This document shows, in pieces, positions 33,500 through 48,200 of a DNA stretch of 64,000 bases. A program made the translations under genes and the position numbers. The first letter of the stretch is position 1, and every line of letters starts with the position of its first letter. This stretch comes from Aristolochia californica (lineage: Eukaryota > Streptophyta > Magnoliopsida > Piperales > Aristolochiaceae), in the NCBI GenBank assembly GCA_029961685.1, contig JARWKL010000010.1:16141931-16205930 (forward strand), written 5' to 3'. The notes under the pieces were generated by a model, which saw nothing but the letters and a program-made list of their open reading frames with translations, was not told the origin of the DNA and made no database searches.

Positions 33500-36400
33500 A
33501 GTTTTTGGAATTATCTCTCACTACATTTTTGCATTGTGAATTTCCATTATAGATGTATACTTTTTTCCTAAATCAAAACTTGTATTTTCACTTTCCCTTC
33601 ATCTTGCAAACAAAAAAAGAGATAAAAGGCAAATAGAACACAATAAAATGAAAATTTTAGAGTTTAGGTATGGAAAGAATTTAAAGCTATAAACAAATGT
33701 AAGTAAAGAAAATTTATTCAGTCAACAAAATGAATACAAAAGTTTTGTTATTCAAGTTATGGAAATTTCACTAGTTCAACCCTAATAGCTCAAAATTTTA
33801 TAAGAAAGATATTTTTCTACACATGTTTTAAAATATAGATATGCATGCCTGAAACATGTTAAAGAGGAAAATGACCTATGGATCAAAACCTTTTAAAGAG
33901 AATAACATTAAATTTTCAAGTGAACGTGCGGTGGGATATTTACCTGAGTCAAACAAGCCATTAATTTGCCTATTTACAAAAAGCTGACCAAACGATCATA
34001 AATTATTGTAAATTGAATAATCAAGCGTAACGTGCTATATTTTTGTAAGGAATAGCTTATGGATTGGGAGTTAACACTCAGTTAAAAGTCCCCCGCCTCT
34101 CCCTCTTCACGACGATTCCAGAACCTAATATATAAAAACTAAAAAGAGTTTACTATCTCTAAGTATTACAAACACTTTTTAGAATTATCTCTCTACATGT
34201 ATTGTGCATATCCATTTTAGATGTATACTTTTTTCTTAAATCAAAACATGAGTTTTCACTTTCCGTTCATCTCATAAAGAATAAAAGAGATAAAAGGCAA
34301 ATAGATCATAATAAAATCAAAATTTTAGAGTTTATGTAAGGAAAGAATTTAAACCAATAAAAAAATGCAAGTAAATAAAATGTATTCACTCACCACAAAT
34401 GAACACAAAATTTTTGTTATCCAAGTTTGGGAAATTCCACTAGTTCAACTCTAATAGCTGGGAATTTTATAAGAAATAGATTTTTCTACACATGTTTTAA
34501 AAAATGAATATGCATGCTTGAAACATGTTAAAGATGCAAATGACCTATGGATCCAAACCTTTTAAAAAGAATAACATTAAATGCTCAAGTGAACGTGCGG
34601 TGGGATATTTACCCGAGTCAAACAAGCCATTATTTTGCCCATTTAATAAAAGCTGACCTAACGATAATAGATAATTGTTATGTGATTTATCAAGCGTAAT
34701 GGATTGGGAGTTAACACTCACTTAAACTTCCCCTTCCTCCCCTTTTTCCCGACGATTGCAGAACCTGATATATAAAAACAAAAAAGAGTTTACACCCCCC
34801 TAAAAATTACAGACAGTTTTTGGAAGTATCTCTCTCTACATTTGTGCATTGTGAATTTCCATTACAGATGTATACTTTTTTCTTAAATAAAAATATGAGT
34901 TTTCACTTTCCTTGCATCTCGTGGCAAATAGATCATAACAAAATGAAAATTTTAGAGTTTATGTACGGAAAGAATTAAAAGCAATAAACAAATGTAAATA
35001 AAGAAAATTTATTCACTGTCCACAAATGAACCCAAAAGTTTTGTTATTCAAGTTTGGGAAATTCCACTAGTTCAATCCTAATAGCTCGAAGTTTTATAAG
35101 AAATGGATATGCATGCTTGAAACATGTTAAAGATTCAAATGATCTATGGATCCAAACCTTTTAAAGAGAATAACATTTAATTTTCAAGTGAACGTACGGT
35201 GGGATATTTACCCATGTCAAACAAGCCATTATTTTGCCCACTTTCAAAAAAAAAAACCTAACGATCACTAATAATTGTAAAGTGTTTTATCATGTCTAAT
35301 AGGCTATATTTTTGTAAGGAATGACTTATGGATTGGGAGTCAACCCTAGGTTAAAAATCCCCCGCCTCCCCCTTTACCCGACTATTGTAGAACCTGATTT
35401 ATAAAAACTAAAAATGATTTTACAATCCCTAAAAATTACATACACTTTTAGGAATTATCTCTCTCTACAATTGTGCATTTTGCTTTACATTGTAGATGTA
35501 AAATGAAAACTTGAGTTTTCACTTTCCCTTCATCTCATAAATAATAAAAAAAGAGATAAAAGGCAAATAGATCACAACAAAATGAAAATTTTAGAGTTTA
35601 TGTGTGGAAAGAATTGAAAGCAATAAACAAATGTAAGTAAAGAAAATTTACTCACACAATACAAATGAACACAAAAGTTTTGTTATCCAAATTTGGGAAA
35701 TTCGACTAGTTCAACCCTAATAGCTCGGAATTTTATAAGAAAGAGATTTTTCTACACATGTTTTCAAAAATGGATATGCATGCTTGAAATATGTTAAAGA
35801 TGCAAATGACCCATAGATCCAAACATTTTAAAGAGAATAACATTAAATTCTCAAGTGAACGTGCGGTGGGATATTTACCCGTGTCAAACAAGCCAATATT
35901 TTGTACATTTACAAAATGCTGACCTAACGATCATAGATGATTGTAAAGTGATTTATCAAGCGTGACAGGCTATATTTTTGTAAGGAATGACTTATGGATT
36001 GGAAGTTAACACTCAGTTAAAAATCCCCCACCTCCCCCTCTTCTCGACGATTGTAGAACCTGATATATAAAAACTAAAAAGAGTTTACAATCCCTAAGAA
36101 TTACAGACACTTTTTGGAATTATCTCTGACTACATTTTTGCATTGTGCATTTCCATTTTAGACGTATACTTCTTTATTAAATCAAAACTTGAGTTTTCAC
36201 TTTCCCTCATCTCGGAAAAAAAAAAGAGATAAAAGGAAAATCGATGACAGAAAAAATGAAAATTTTAAAGTTCAAGTATGGAAATAATTTAAAGCAATAA
36301 AGCAATGTATGTACATGGATTTTATTCACACACCACAAATGAACACAAAAGTTTTGTTATCCAAGTTTGGGAAATTCCACTAGTTCAACCCTAATCGCTC

Positions 36401-38900
36401 GGAATGTTATAAGAAAGAGATTTTTCTACACAAGTTTTAAAAAATAGATATGCTTTCTTGAAACATGTTAAAGATGCAAAGGACCTATGGATCGAAACCT
36501 TTTAAATAGAATAACATTAAATTCTCAAGTGAATGTGCAGTGGGAAATTTACCCGAGTCAAACAAGCCATTCTTTTGCCCATTTAACAAACGCTGACCTC
36601 AGGATCATAGATTATTGTAAAGTGATTTATCTTGCATAACGGGCTATATTTTTCTAAAGAATGACCTATGGATTGGGAGTCAACACTCACTTAAAAATCC
36701 CCGGCCTCCCCCTTTTCCCGACAATTGCAGAACCTGATATATAAAAACTAAAAAGAGTTTACAATCCCTAAAAATTACAGACAGTTTTTGGAATTATCTC
36801 ACCCTACATTTGTGGTATGTAAATTTCCATTATAGATGTATACTTTTTCTTAAATAAAAACATGAGTTTTCACTTTCCCTTCATCTCGTAAACAAAAAAA
36901 AGAGATCAAAGGCAAATTGATCACAAGAAAATGAAAATTTTAGAGTTTATGTATAGAAAGAATTGAAAGCAATAAACAAATGTAAATAAAGAAAATTTAT
37001 TTACACACCACAAATGAACACAAAAGTTTTGTTATTCAAGTGCGGGAAATTCCACTAGTTCTACCCTAATAGTTCAGAATTTTATAAGAAAGAGATTTTT
37101 CTACACATGTTTTAAAAAATGGATGTGCGTGCTTGAAACATGTTAAAGATTCAAATTACCTATGGATCCAAACCTTTTAAAGAGAATAACATTAAATTTT
37201 CAAGTGAATGTGCGTTGGGAAATTTTCTCGAGTCAAACAAGCCATTATTTTGTCCAGTTACAAAAATCTGACCTAACAATCATAGATGATTGTAAAGTGA
37301 TTTATCATGTGTAACTGGCTTTATTTTTGTAAGGAATGACTTATGGATTGGGAGTCAACTCTAAGTTAAAAATCTCCCGCCTCCCCTTTTTCCCGACGAT
37401 GGTAGAACCTGATATATAAAAACAAAAAAGAGTTTACAGTCCCTAAAAATTATAAACTCTTTTTGGAATTATCTCTCTCTACATTTGTGCATTTTACATT
37501 TACATTTTAGATGTAAAATCAAAACATAAGTTTTCACTTTCCCTTCATCACGTAAAAAAAAAAAGATATAAAAGGGAAATTGATAATAACAAAATGAAAA
37601 TTTTAGAGTTTATGCATGGAAAGAATTTAATGCAATAAACAAATGTAAGTAAGGAAAATTTATTCACACACCACAAATGAACACAAAATTTTTTATCCAA
37701 GATTGGGAAATTCTACTAGTTCAACCCTATTAGCTCGGAATTTTAAAAGAAATAGATTTTTCTACATTTGTGCATTGTGCATTTCCATTTTAGATGTACA
37801 CTTTTTTCTTAAATAAAAACTTTGAGTTTTCGCTCTCCTTCTTCCCGTAAACAATAAAGCAAATAGATCACAAAAAAAATGAAAATTTTAGAGTTTATGT
37901 ATGGAAAAAACTAAAAACAATAACAAATGTAAGTAAAGAAAATTTATTCACTCACGAAAAATGAACACAAAAGTTTTGTTATCCAAGTTTGGGAAATTCC
38001 ACTAGTTCAACCCAAATAGCTTGGAATTTTACTAGAAAGAGATTTCTTCTACTTATGTTTTAAAAATTGATATGCATGCTTGAAACATGTTAAAGATGCA
38101 AATGACCCATGGATACAAAGCTTTTAAAGAGAATAACAAACGCTCATTAAATTCTCAAGTGAACGTGCGGTGGATTATTTACGCGAGTCAAACAAGCCAT
38201 TATTTTTCCCATTTGCAAAAAGCTCACCTAACAATCATAGATGATTGTAAAGTGATTTATCATGCTTAATGGGCTATATTTTTTGTAAGAAATGACTTAT
38301 GGATTGGGAGTGAACACTCAGTTAAAAATCCCCCGCCTCCACCTTTTCCCGACGATTACAAAAACTGAGATATAAAAACTAAAAAGTGCTTACAATCCCT
38401 AAAAATTACTGACATGCTTGGAATTATCTCTCTAAATTTTTTCATTGTGCATTTCCATTTGGCATGTACAGTTTTTTCATAAATCAAAACACTGAGTTTT
38501 CACTCTCCCTTCATCCCATAAATAAAAAAGGCAAATAGATCACAAAAAAAAGAAAATTTTAGAGTTTATATATGGAAAAAAATTAAAACAATAACAAATG
38601 TAAGTAAAGAAAATTTATTCACACACCACAAATGAACACAAAAGTTTTGTTATCCAAGTTTGTTAAAATCTACTAGTACAACCCTAATAGCTTGGAATTT
38701 TACAAGAAAGAGATTTATTCTACATGTTTTAAAAATGGATATGCAAGCTTGAAACATGTTAAAGATGCAAATGACCTATGGATCCAAACCTTATAAAAAG
38801 AATAACATTAAATTCTCAAGTGAACGTGTGGTGGGATATTTACCCGAGTCAAACAAGACATTATTTTGCTCTTTTAATAAAAGCTGACCTAACGATCATA
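33500..38900 (+). repeat. Satellite segment duplicated at 41.1-45.2 kb (copy A)
   Basis: It shares rare variants, in the same order, with 41.1-45.2 kb: AGTTTAGGTATGG (33661/41245), GAGTTTACTATCTCT (34146/41727), TTACACCCCC (34790/42372), a truncated monomer joined at TCTACA (37761/44053), GAATAACAAACxC (38131/44423) and ACAAGACATT (38853/45081). Offsets are about 7580 bp in the first half and 6290 bp in the second, so copy B lacks two monomers in the middle. Confidence 0.7.
37690..38000 (+). repeat. Truncated satellite monomer (copy A)
   Basis: After GAAATAGATTTTTCTACA the sequence jumps to TTTGTGCATTGTGC, skipping the CATGTTTTAAA block through the TCTCTCTACA block. TCTACA occurs at both sides of the jump. 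The same junction is at 44053, which argues for common descent of the two segments. Confidence 0.75.
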
Positions 38901-41099
38901 GATGATTATAATGTGATTTATCATGTGCAGCGGGCTATATTTTTTTAGGAATGACTTATGGATTGGGAGTCACACTCACTTAAAAATCCCCCACCTCCCC
39001 CTTTTCCCGACAATTGCAAAACCTGATATATAAAACTAAAAAGAGTTTACAATCCCTAAAAATTACAGGCCATTTTTGGAGATATCTTTCTCTACATTTG
39101 TGCATTGTGGATTGACATTATAGATGTATACTTTTTTTCTTAAATAAAAACAAGAGTTTTCACTTTCCCTTCATCTCGTAAATAATAAAAAGAGATAAAA
39201 GGCAAATAGATCACAAAAAAATGAAAATTTTACATTTTATGTATGGAAAGAATTGAAAGCAATAAACAAATGTAAGTAAAGAAAATTTACTCACACATCA
39301 CAACTGAACACGAAAGTTTTGTTATCCAAGTTTGGGAAATTCTACTAGTTCAAACCTAATAGCACGGAATTTTATAAGAAAGAGACTTTTCTACACATGT
39401 TTTAAAAACATAAATATGCATGCTCGAAAAATGTTAAAGCTGAAAATAACCTATGGGTCCAAACCTTTTAAAGAGAATAACATTAAATTCTCAAGTGAAC
39501 GTGCGATGGGATAATTACCCGAGTCAAACAAGCCAATATTTTTCCCATTTACAAAAAGCTGACCTAAGAATCATAGATGATTCCAAAGTGATTTATCAAG
39601 CGTAATAGGCTACATTTTTTTAAGGAATGACTTATGGATTGGGAGTTAACACTCTGTTAAAAATCCCCCACCTTCCCCTCTCCCCGACGATTGCAGAACC
39701 TGATATATAAAAACAAAAAAAAAGTTTACAATCCCTATAAATTATAGATACTTTTTATAATTATCTCTCTCTACATTTGTGCATTGTTCATTTCCATTTT
39801 AGATGTATACTTTTTACTTAAATCAAAACTTGAGTTTTCACTTTCCCTTCATCTCGTAAAAAAAAAGAGATAAATGGCAAATAGATCAAAACAAAATTAA
39901 AATTTTAGATTTGAAGTATGGAAATAATTTTAAGCAATAAACAAATGTAAGTAAAGAAAATTTATTCACACACCACAAATAAACACAAAATTTTTGTTAT
40001 CCAAGTTTTGGAAATTCCACTAGTTTAACCCCAATAGCTCGAAATTTATAAGAAATAGATTTTTCTACACATGTTTTAAAAAATGATATGCATGCTTGAA
40101 ACATGCTAAAGAAGCAAATGACCTATGGATCCAAACCTTTTAAAGAGAATAACATTAAATTCTCAAGTGAATGTGTGGTGGGATATTTACCCGAGTGAAA
40201 CAAGCCATTATTTTGCCAACTTACAAAAAGCTGACCTAACGATCATATATGATTGTCAAGTGATTTATCAGGTGTAACATGCTACATTTTTGTAAGGAAT
40301 GACTTCTGGATTGGGAGTCAACTCTAACTTAAAAATTTCCCACTTCTCCCTTTTCCCGAGATTGTAGAACCTAATATATAAAAACTAAAAAGAGTGTACA
40401 ATCGCAAAAAATTATAGAAACTTTTTGGAAATATCTCTCTCTAAATTTGTTTATTGTGCATTTACATTTTAGATGTAAAATAAAAACTTGACGTTTCACT
40501 TTTCCTTCATCTCGTAAACAAAAAAAAATAGATAAAAGGCAAATAGATCACATCAAAATGAAAATTTTAGAGTTTTCGTATGGAAAGAATTTAAAGAAAT
40601 AAACAAATGTAAGTAAAGAAAATTTATTCACACATACAAATGAACACAAAAGTTTTGTTATCCAAGTTTGGGAAATTCCACTAGATCAACCCTAACGGCT
40701 CCGAATTTTATAGAAAGAGATTTTTCTATACATGTTTTAAAATATGGATATGCATGCTTGGAACATGTTAAAGATGAAAATGACCTATGGATCCAAACCT
40801 TTTAAAGAGAATAACATTAAATTCTCAAGTGAACGTGCGGTTGGATATTTACCCGAGTCATAGAAGACATTATTTTACCCATTTAATAAAAGTTGACCTA
40901 ACAATCACAGATTATTGTAATATGATTTATCATCTGTAACGGGCTATATTTTTGTAAGGAATGACTTCTGGATTGGGAATCAACACTCAGTTAAAAATCC
41001 CCCGCCTCCCCTTTTTCCCAACGATTGCAGAACCTGAGATATAAAAACTAAAAAGAGTTTACAATCCCTAAAAATTACAAACAGTTTTTGAAATTATCT

Positions 41100-44000
41100 C
41101 TCGCTTCATTTTTGCATTGTGAATTTCCATTATAGATGTATACCTTTTTCTTAAATCAAAACTTATGTTTTCACTTTGACTTCATCTCGTAAACAAAAAA
41201 AAGAGATAAAAGGAAAATAAAACACAACAAAATGAAAAAATTAGAGTTTAGGTATGGAAAGAATTTAAAGAAAAAAAAATGTAAGTAAATAAAACTTATT
41301 CACACCACAAATGAACACAAAAGTTTTGTTATCCAAGTCTGGGAAAATCCAGTAGTTCAACCCTAATAGCTCGAAATTTTATAAGAAAGATATTTTTCTA
41401 CACATGTTGTACAAAATCGAAATGCATACCTGAAACGTGTTAAAGATGCAAATGACCTCTGGATCCAAACCTTTTAAAGAGAATAACATTAAATTTTCAA
41501 GTGAACGTGCGGTGGGATATTTACCTGAGTCAAACAAACCATTAGTTTGCCCATTTACAAAAAGCTAACCCAACGATCATAGATGATTGTAAAGTGATTT
41601 ATGCGGTGTAACGTCATATATTTTTGTAAGGAATAGCTTATGGATTGGGAGTTAACACTCCATTAAAAATCCTCCGTCTATCCTTCTTCCCGACGATTGC
41701 AGAACCTGATATATAAAAAGTAAAAAGAGTTTACTATCTCTTTGTATTATAGGCACCTTTTGGAAATATCCCTCTCTACATTTGTGCATTGTATATATCC
41801 ATTCTAGATGTATATTTTTTCTTAAATCAAAACTTGAGTTTTCACTTTCCCTTCATCTCGTAAACAAACAAAAAAAGATAAAAGCCTAAAAGATCACAAC
41901 TAAATGAAAAATTTCCAAATTTAAGTAAAGAAAATTTATTAACTCACCACAAATGAACACAAAACTTTTGTTATCCAAGTTTGGGAAATTCCACTAGTTC
42001 AACTGTAATAACTCAAAATTTTATAAGAAAGAGATTTTTCTACACATGTTTTAAAAAATGGATATGCATGCTTGAAACATGTTAAAGATGGAAATGACCT
42101 ATGTATCCAAACCTTTTAAAGAGAATAACATTAAATTCTCAAGTGAACTTGCGGTGGGATATTTACCTGAGTCAAACAAGCCATTGTTTTGCCCATTTAA
42201 TAAAAGCTAACCTAACGATAATAGATGATTTTAATGTGATTTATCAAGCGTAACGGGCTATATTTTTGTAAGGAATGACTTATGGATTGGGAGTCAACAC
42301 TCACTTACAAATCCCCTACCTCCCCCTTTTCCCGACGAATGCAGAACCTGAGATTTAAAACTGAAAAACGTTTACACCCCCGAAAAATTACAGACAGTTT
42401 TTAGAATTATCTCTCTCTACATTTGTGCATTGTGACTTTCCATTATAGATGTATTCTTTTTTCTTAAATAAAAACTTGAATTTTCACTTTTCCCTCATCT
42501 CGTAAACAAAAAAAAGAGATAAAAGGCAAATGGATGACAACCAAATGAAAATTTTTGTGTCTATGTATGGAAAGAATTTAAAGCAAGAAAAAAATATAAA
42601 TAGAAAAAATTTATTCACACACCACAAATGAACACAAAAGGTTTGTAATTCAAGTTTTGGAAATTCCACTAGTTCAATCCTAATAGCTCGGAATTTTATA
42701 AGAAAGTGATTTTTCTACACATGTTTTAAAAAATGTATATGCATGCTTGAAACATGTTAAAGATGCAAGTGATCTATGGATCGAAACTTTTCAAAGAGAA
42801 TAATATTAAATTTTCAAGTGAACGTGCGGTTGGATATTTACCCGTGTCAAACAAGCTTTTATTTTGCCCACTTACAAAAAGCAGACCAAATGATCACAGA
42901 TGATTGTAAAGTGATTTATCATGTGTAACAAGCTATATTTTTGTGAGGAATGACTTATGGATTGGGAGTCAACTCTAAGTGAAAAATCCCCCACCTCCCC
43001 CTTTTCCCTACGATTGCAGAACCTGATATATAAAAACTAAAAAGAGTTTACAATCCCTAAAAATTACTTACAATTTTAGGAATTATTTCTCTTTACATTT
43101 GTGCATTGTAAATTTCCAATATAGATGTATACTTTTTTCTTAAATAAAAACTTGATTTTTCACTTTCCCTTCATCCCGCAAAATAAAAAAAGAGATCAAA
43201 GGCCAATAGATCACAACAAAATGAAAATTTTAGAGTTTATGCATAGAAATAATTTAAAGCAATAAAAAAATTTAAATAAATATAATTTATTCACACACCA
43301 CAAATGAACACAAAATTTTTGTTATTCAAGTATGGGAAATTCCACTAGTTCAACCGTAATAACTCGGAATTTTATAAGAAAGAGATTTTTCTACACATGT
43401 TTTAAAAAATGGATATACGTGCTTGAAACATGTTAAAGATTCAAATGACCTATGGATCCAAACCTTTTAAAGAGAATAACATTAAATTTTCAAGTGAACG
43501 TGCGGTGGGAAATTTACTCAAGTCAAACAAGCCATTATTTTGTCCACTTACAAAAAGCTGACCTAACGATCATAGATGATTGTAAAGTGATTTATCTTGT
43601 GTAACTTGCTTTATTTTTTTAAGGAATGACTTATGGATTGGGAGTCAACTCCGAGTTAAAAATCCCCCGCCTCCCCCTTTTCCCGACGATTGTAGAACCT
43701 GATATATAAAAACTAAAAAGAGTTTACAATCCCTAAAAATAACAAACACTTTTTCAAATTATCCCTCTCTACATTTGTGCATTTTGCATTTACATTTTAG
43801 ATGTAAAATCAAAACATAAGTTTTCACTTTCTCTTCATCTCGTAAATAAAAAAAAAGATAAAAGGGAAATTGATAATAACAAAATGAAAATTTTAGAGTT
43901 TATGTATAGAAAGAATTTAATGCAATAAAAAAATGTAAGTAAAGAAAATTTATTCACACAACACAAATGAACACAAAATTTTAATTATCTATGTTTTGGA

Positions 44001-45250
44001 AATTCAACTAGTTCAACCCTAATAGCTAGAAATTTTATAAGAAAGAGATTTTTCTACATTTGTGCATTGTGCATTTCCATTTTAGATGTACACTTTCTCC
44101 TTAAATCAAAACTTTGAGTTTTCTCTCTCCCTTCTTCCCGTAAACAAAAAAAGCAAATAGATCACAACAAAATGAATATTTTAGAGTTTTATATGGAAAA
44201 AACTAAAAACAATAAAAACTGTAAGTAAAGAAAATTTATTCACTCACAAAAAAAGAACACAAAAGTTTTGTTATCCAAGTTTGGGAAATTCCACTAGTTC
44301 AACCCAAATAGCTTGGAATTTTACTAGAAAGAGATTTCTTCTACATATGTTTTAAAAATTGATATGCATGCTTGAAACATGTTAAAGATGCAAATGACCT
44401 ATGGATCCAAAGCTTTTAAAGAGAATAACAAACACACGTTAAATTCTCAAGTGAACGTGCGGTGGGATATTTACCCGAGTCAAACAAGCGTAACGGGTTA
44501 TATTTTTTGTAAGAAATGACTTATGGATTGGGAGTGAACACTCAGTTAAAAATTCCCTGCCTCCCCCTTTCCCGACGATTGCAAAACCTGAGATATAAAA
44601 ACTAAAAAGTGCTAACAATCCCAAAAAATTACAGACACACTTTGGAATTATCTCTCTCTACATTTGTGCATTGTGCATTTCCATTTTAGATGTAAGGTTT
44701 TTTCTTAAATCAAAACTTTGAGTTTTCACTCTCCCTTCATCCCGTAAAGAAAAAAGGCAAATAGATCACAACAAAAATAAAATTTTAGAGTTTATGTAAG
44801 GAAAAATTTTTAAAAATTAACAAATGTAAGTAAAGAAAATTTATTCACACACCACAAATGAACAGAAAAGTTTTGTTATCCAAGTTTGGGAAATTCTACT
44901 AGTACAACCCTAATACCTTGGAATTTTACAAGAAAGAGATTTCTTCTACACAGGTTTTAAAAATGGATATGCATGCTTGAAACATGTTCAAGATGCAAAT
45001 GACCTATGGATTCAAACCTTATAAAGAGAATAACATTAAATTCTGAAGTGAACGTGTGGTGGGATATTTACCCGAGTCAAACAAGACATTTATTTTTCCC
45101 TTTTAATAAAAGCTGACCTAACGATCATAGATGATTGTAATGTGATTTATCATGCGCAATGGGCTATATTTTTTTAGGAATGACTTATGGATTGGGAGTC
45201 AGACTCACTTAAAAATCCCCCGCCTCCCCCTTTTCCCGACGATTGCAAAA
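41100..45250 (+). repeat. Satellite segment duplicated from or to 33.5-38.9 kb (copy B)
   Basis: It carries the same series of private variants as copy A, including the truncated monomer at 44053 and the inserted bases at 44430. It has an extra deletion at about 44480, where GTCAAACAAG runs directly into CGTAACGGG. Divergence between A and B is clearly greater than between the LTR-bearing units 2 and 3. Confidence 0.7.
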
Positions 45251-48200
45251 TCTGATATATAACAACTAAAAAGAGTTTACAATCCCTAAATATTACAAAC
45301 AATTTTTGGAGATATCTCTCTCTATATTTGTGCAATGTGGAGTGCCATTATAGATGTACACTTTTTTCTTAAATCAAAACATGAGTTTTCACTTTCCCCC
45401 CATCTCTTAAACACGAAAAAGAGATTAAAGGCAAATAGATCACTACAAAATGAAAATTTTAGAGTTTATGTATGGTAATAATTCAAAGCAATAAACAAAT
45501 GTAAATATAGAAAATTTATTCAAACACCACAAATGAACACAAAAGTTTTGTTGTTCAAGTTTGGGAAATTCAACTAGTTCAACCCTAAAAGCTCAGAATT
45601 TTATAAGAAAGATATTGTTCTACACATATTTGAAAAAATGGATATGCATGCTTGAAACATGTCAAAGATGCAAATGACCTATGGATCCAAACCTTTTAAA
45701 GAGAATAACATTAAACTCTCAAGTGAACGTGCCGTGGGATATTTACCCGAGTCAAATAAACCATTATTTTTCCCATTTGAAAAAAGTTGACCTAACGATC
45801 ATAAATGATTGTAAAGTGATTTATCATGCATAACGGGATATACTTTTGTAAGGAATTACTTATTGATTGGGAGTCAACACTCAATTAAAAATCCCCTACC
45901 TCCCCCTTTTCCTGACGAATGCAGAAACTTATATATAAAAACTAAAAAGAGTTTACAATCGCTAAAAATTACAAACACTTTTTGGAATTATCTCTCTCTA
46001 CATTTGTGCATGGTGCATTTCAATTTTAGATGTATACTTTTTTCTTAAATAAACACTTGATTTTTCACTTTCTCTTCATCTTGTCACAAAAGAAATAGTG
46101 ATAAAAGGCAAATAGATCACAACAAAATGAAAGTTTTAGAGTTTAAGTATGGAAAGAATTTAAAGAATAAACAAATATAAATAAATAACATTTATTCACA
46201 CACCACAAATGAACGCAAAATTTTTGTAATCCTAGTTTGGGAAATTCCACTAGATCAACCCTAATAGATGGGTACTTTATAAGATAGAGAATTTTCTACA
46301 CATTTTTTAATTAATGGATATGCTCACTTGAAACATCTTAACGAAGCTCATGACCTATGGATCCAAACCTTTTAAAGAGAATCACAATAAATTCTCAAGT
46401 GAACATGCGATTGGATATTTACCCGAGTCAAACAAGCCATTTTTTTACCCATTTACAAAAAACTGACCAAACGATCAAAGATGATTTTAAAGTGATTTAT
46501 CATGCGTAACGGGCTATATTTTTTTAAGGAATGACTTATGGATTGGGAGTCAAATCTCAGTTAAAAATCTACCGCCTCCCCCTTTTCCCGACGATTGCTA
46601 ATCCTGATATATAAAAACCAATCCCTAAAAATTACAGCCACTTTTCTGAATTATCACTCTCTACATTTGTGCATTGAGCATTTCTATTTTAGATGTATAC
46701 TTTTTTCTTAAATCAAAACTTGAGTTTTCACTTCCCCTTCATCTCGTAAAAAAAAAAAGAGATAAAAGGCAAAAAGATCAGAACAAAATGAAAATTTTAG
46801 AGTTTAAGTATGGAAATAATTTAAAGAAAAAAAAATGTAAGTAACGAAAATTTATTCACACACCACAAATGAACACAAAAGTTTTGTTATCCAAGTTTGG
46901 GAAATTCCACTAGTTCAACCCTAATAGCTCGAAATGTTATCAGAAAGTGATTTTTCTACACAAGTTTTTAAAAATAGATATGCATTCTTGAAACATGCTA
47001 AATATGAAAATGACACAAGGATCCAAACCCTTTAAAAAGAATAACCAAGTGAATGTGCGGTGGGATATTTAGCTGAGTCAATCAAACCATTATTTTGCCC
47101 ATTTACAAAAAGCCAACCTAACAATCATAGATGATTGTAAAGTGATTTATCATACATAACGGGCTATATTTTTTTAGGGAATGACTTATGGATTGGGAGT
47201 CAACACTCACTTAAAAATCCCCCGCCTCCCTCTTTTTCCAACAATTGTCGAACCTGACATATAAAAATTAAAAAGAGTTTACAATCCCTAGAAATTACAG
47301 ACACTTTTTGGAATTATCTCTCTCTACATTTGTGCATTGTGCATTTCCATTTTAGATGTATACGTTTTTCTTAAATCAAAACTTGAGTTTTCACTTTCCC
47401 TTCATCTCGTAAACAAAAAAAAGAGATAAAAGGAAAATAGATCACAACAAAATGGAAAATTTAGAGTTTATGTATGGAAAGAATTTAAAGCAATAAGAAA
47501 ATGTAAGTAAAGATAATTTATTCACACACCACAAATGAACACAAAAGTTTTGTTATCCTAGTTTGGCAAATTCACTAGTTCAACCCTAATAGCTCAGAAT
47601 TTTATATAAAAGATATTTTTCTTCACATGTTTTAATAAATGGAAAAGCATGCTTGAAACATGTTAAAGATGCAAATGACCTAAGGATCTAAACCTTTCAA
47701 AGAGAATAACATTAAATTCTCAAGTGGAAGTGCGGTGGGATATTTACCCGAGTCAAACAAGCCATTATTTTTCCCATTTACAAAAAGTTGACCTAACGAT
47801 CTTTGAAGATTGTAAAGTGAATTATCATGCGTAACGGGCTTTATTTTTGTAAGGAATGACTTATGGATTGGGAGTCAACACTCTGTTAAAAATCCCCTGC
47901 CTCCCCCTTTTCCAAACGATTGCAGAACCTGATATATATAAACTAAAAAGAATTTACAATCCCTAAAAATTACTGACACTTTTTGGAATTATCTCTCTCT
48001 ACATTTTTTCATTGTGCATTTCCATTTTAGATGTATACTTTTTTCTTAAATCAAAACTTGAGTTTTCACTTTCTCTTCATCTCGTAAACAAAAAAAAGAG
48101 ATACAAGGCAAATAGATCACAGCAAAGTGAAAATTTTAGAGTTTATGTATGGAAATAATTTAAAGAATAAACAAATGTAAGTAAAGAAAATTTATATGTA

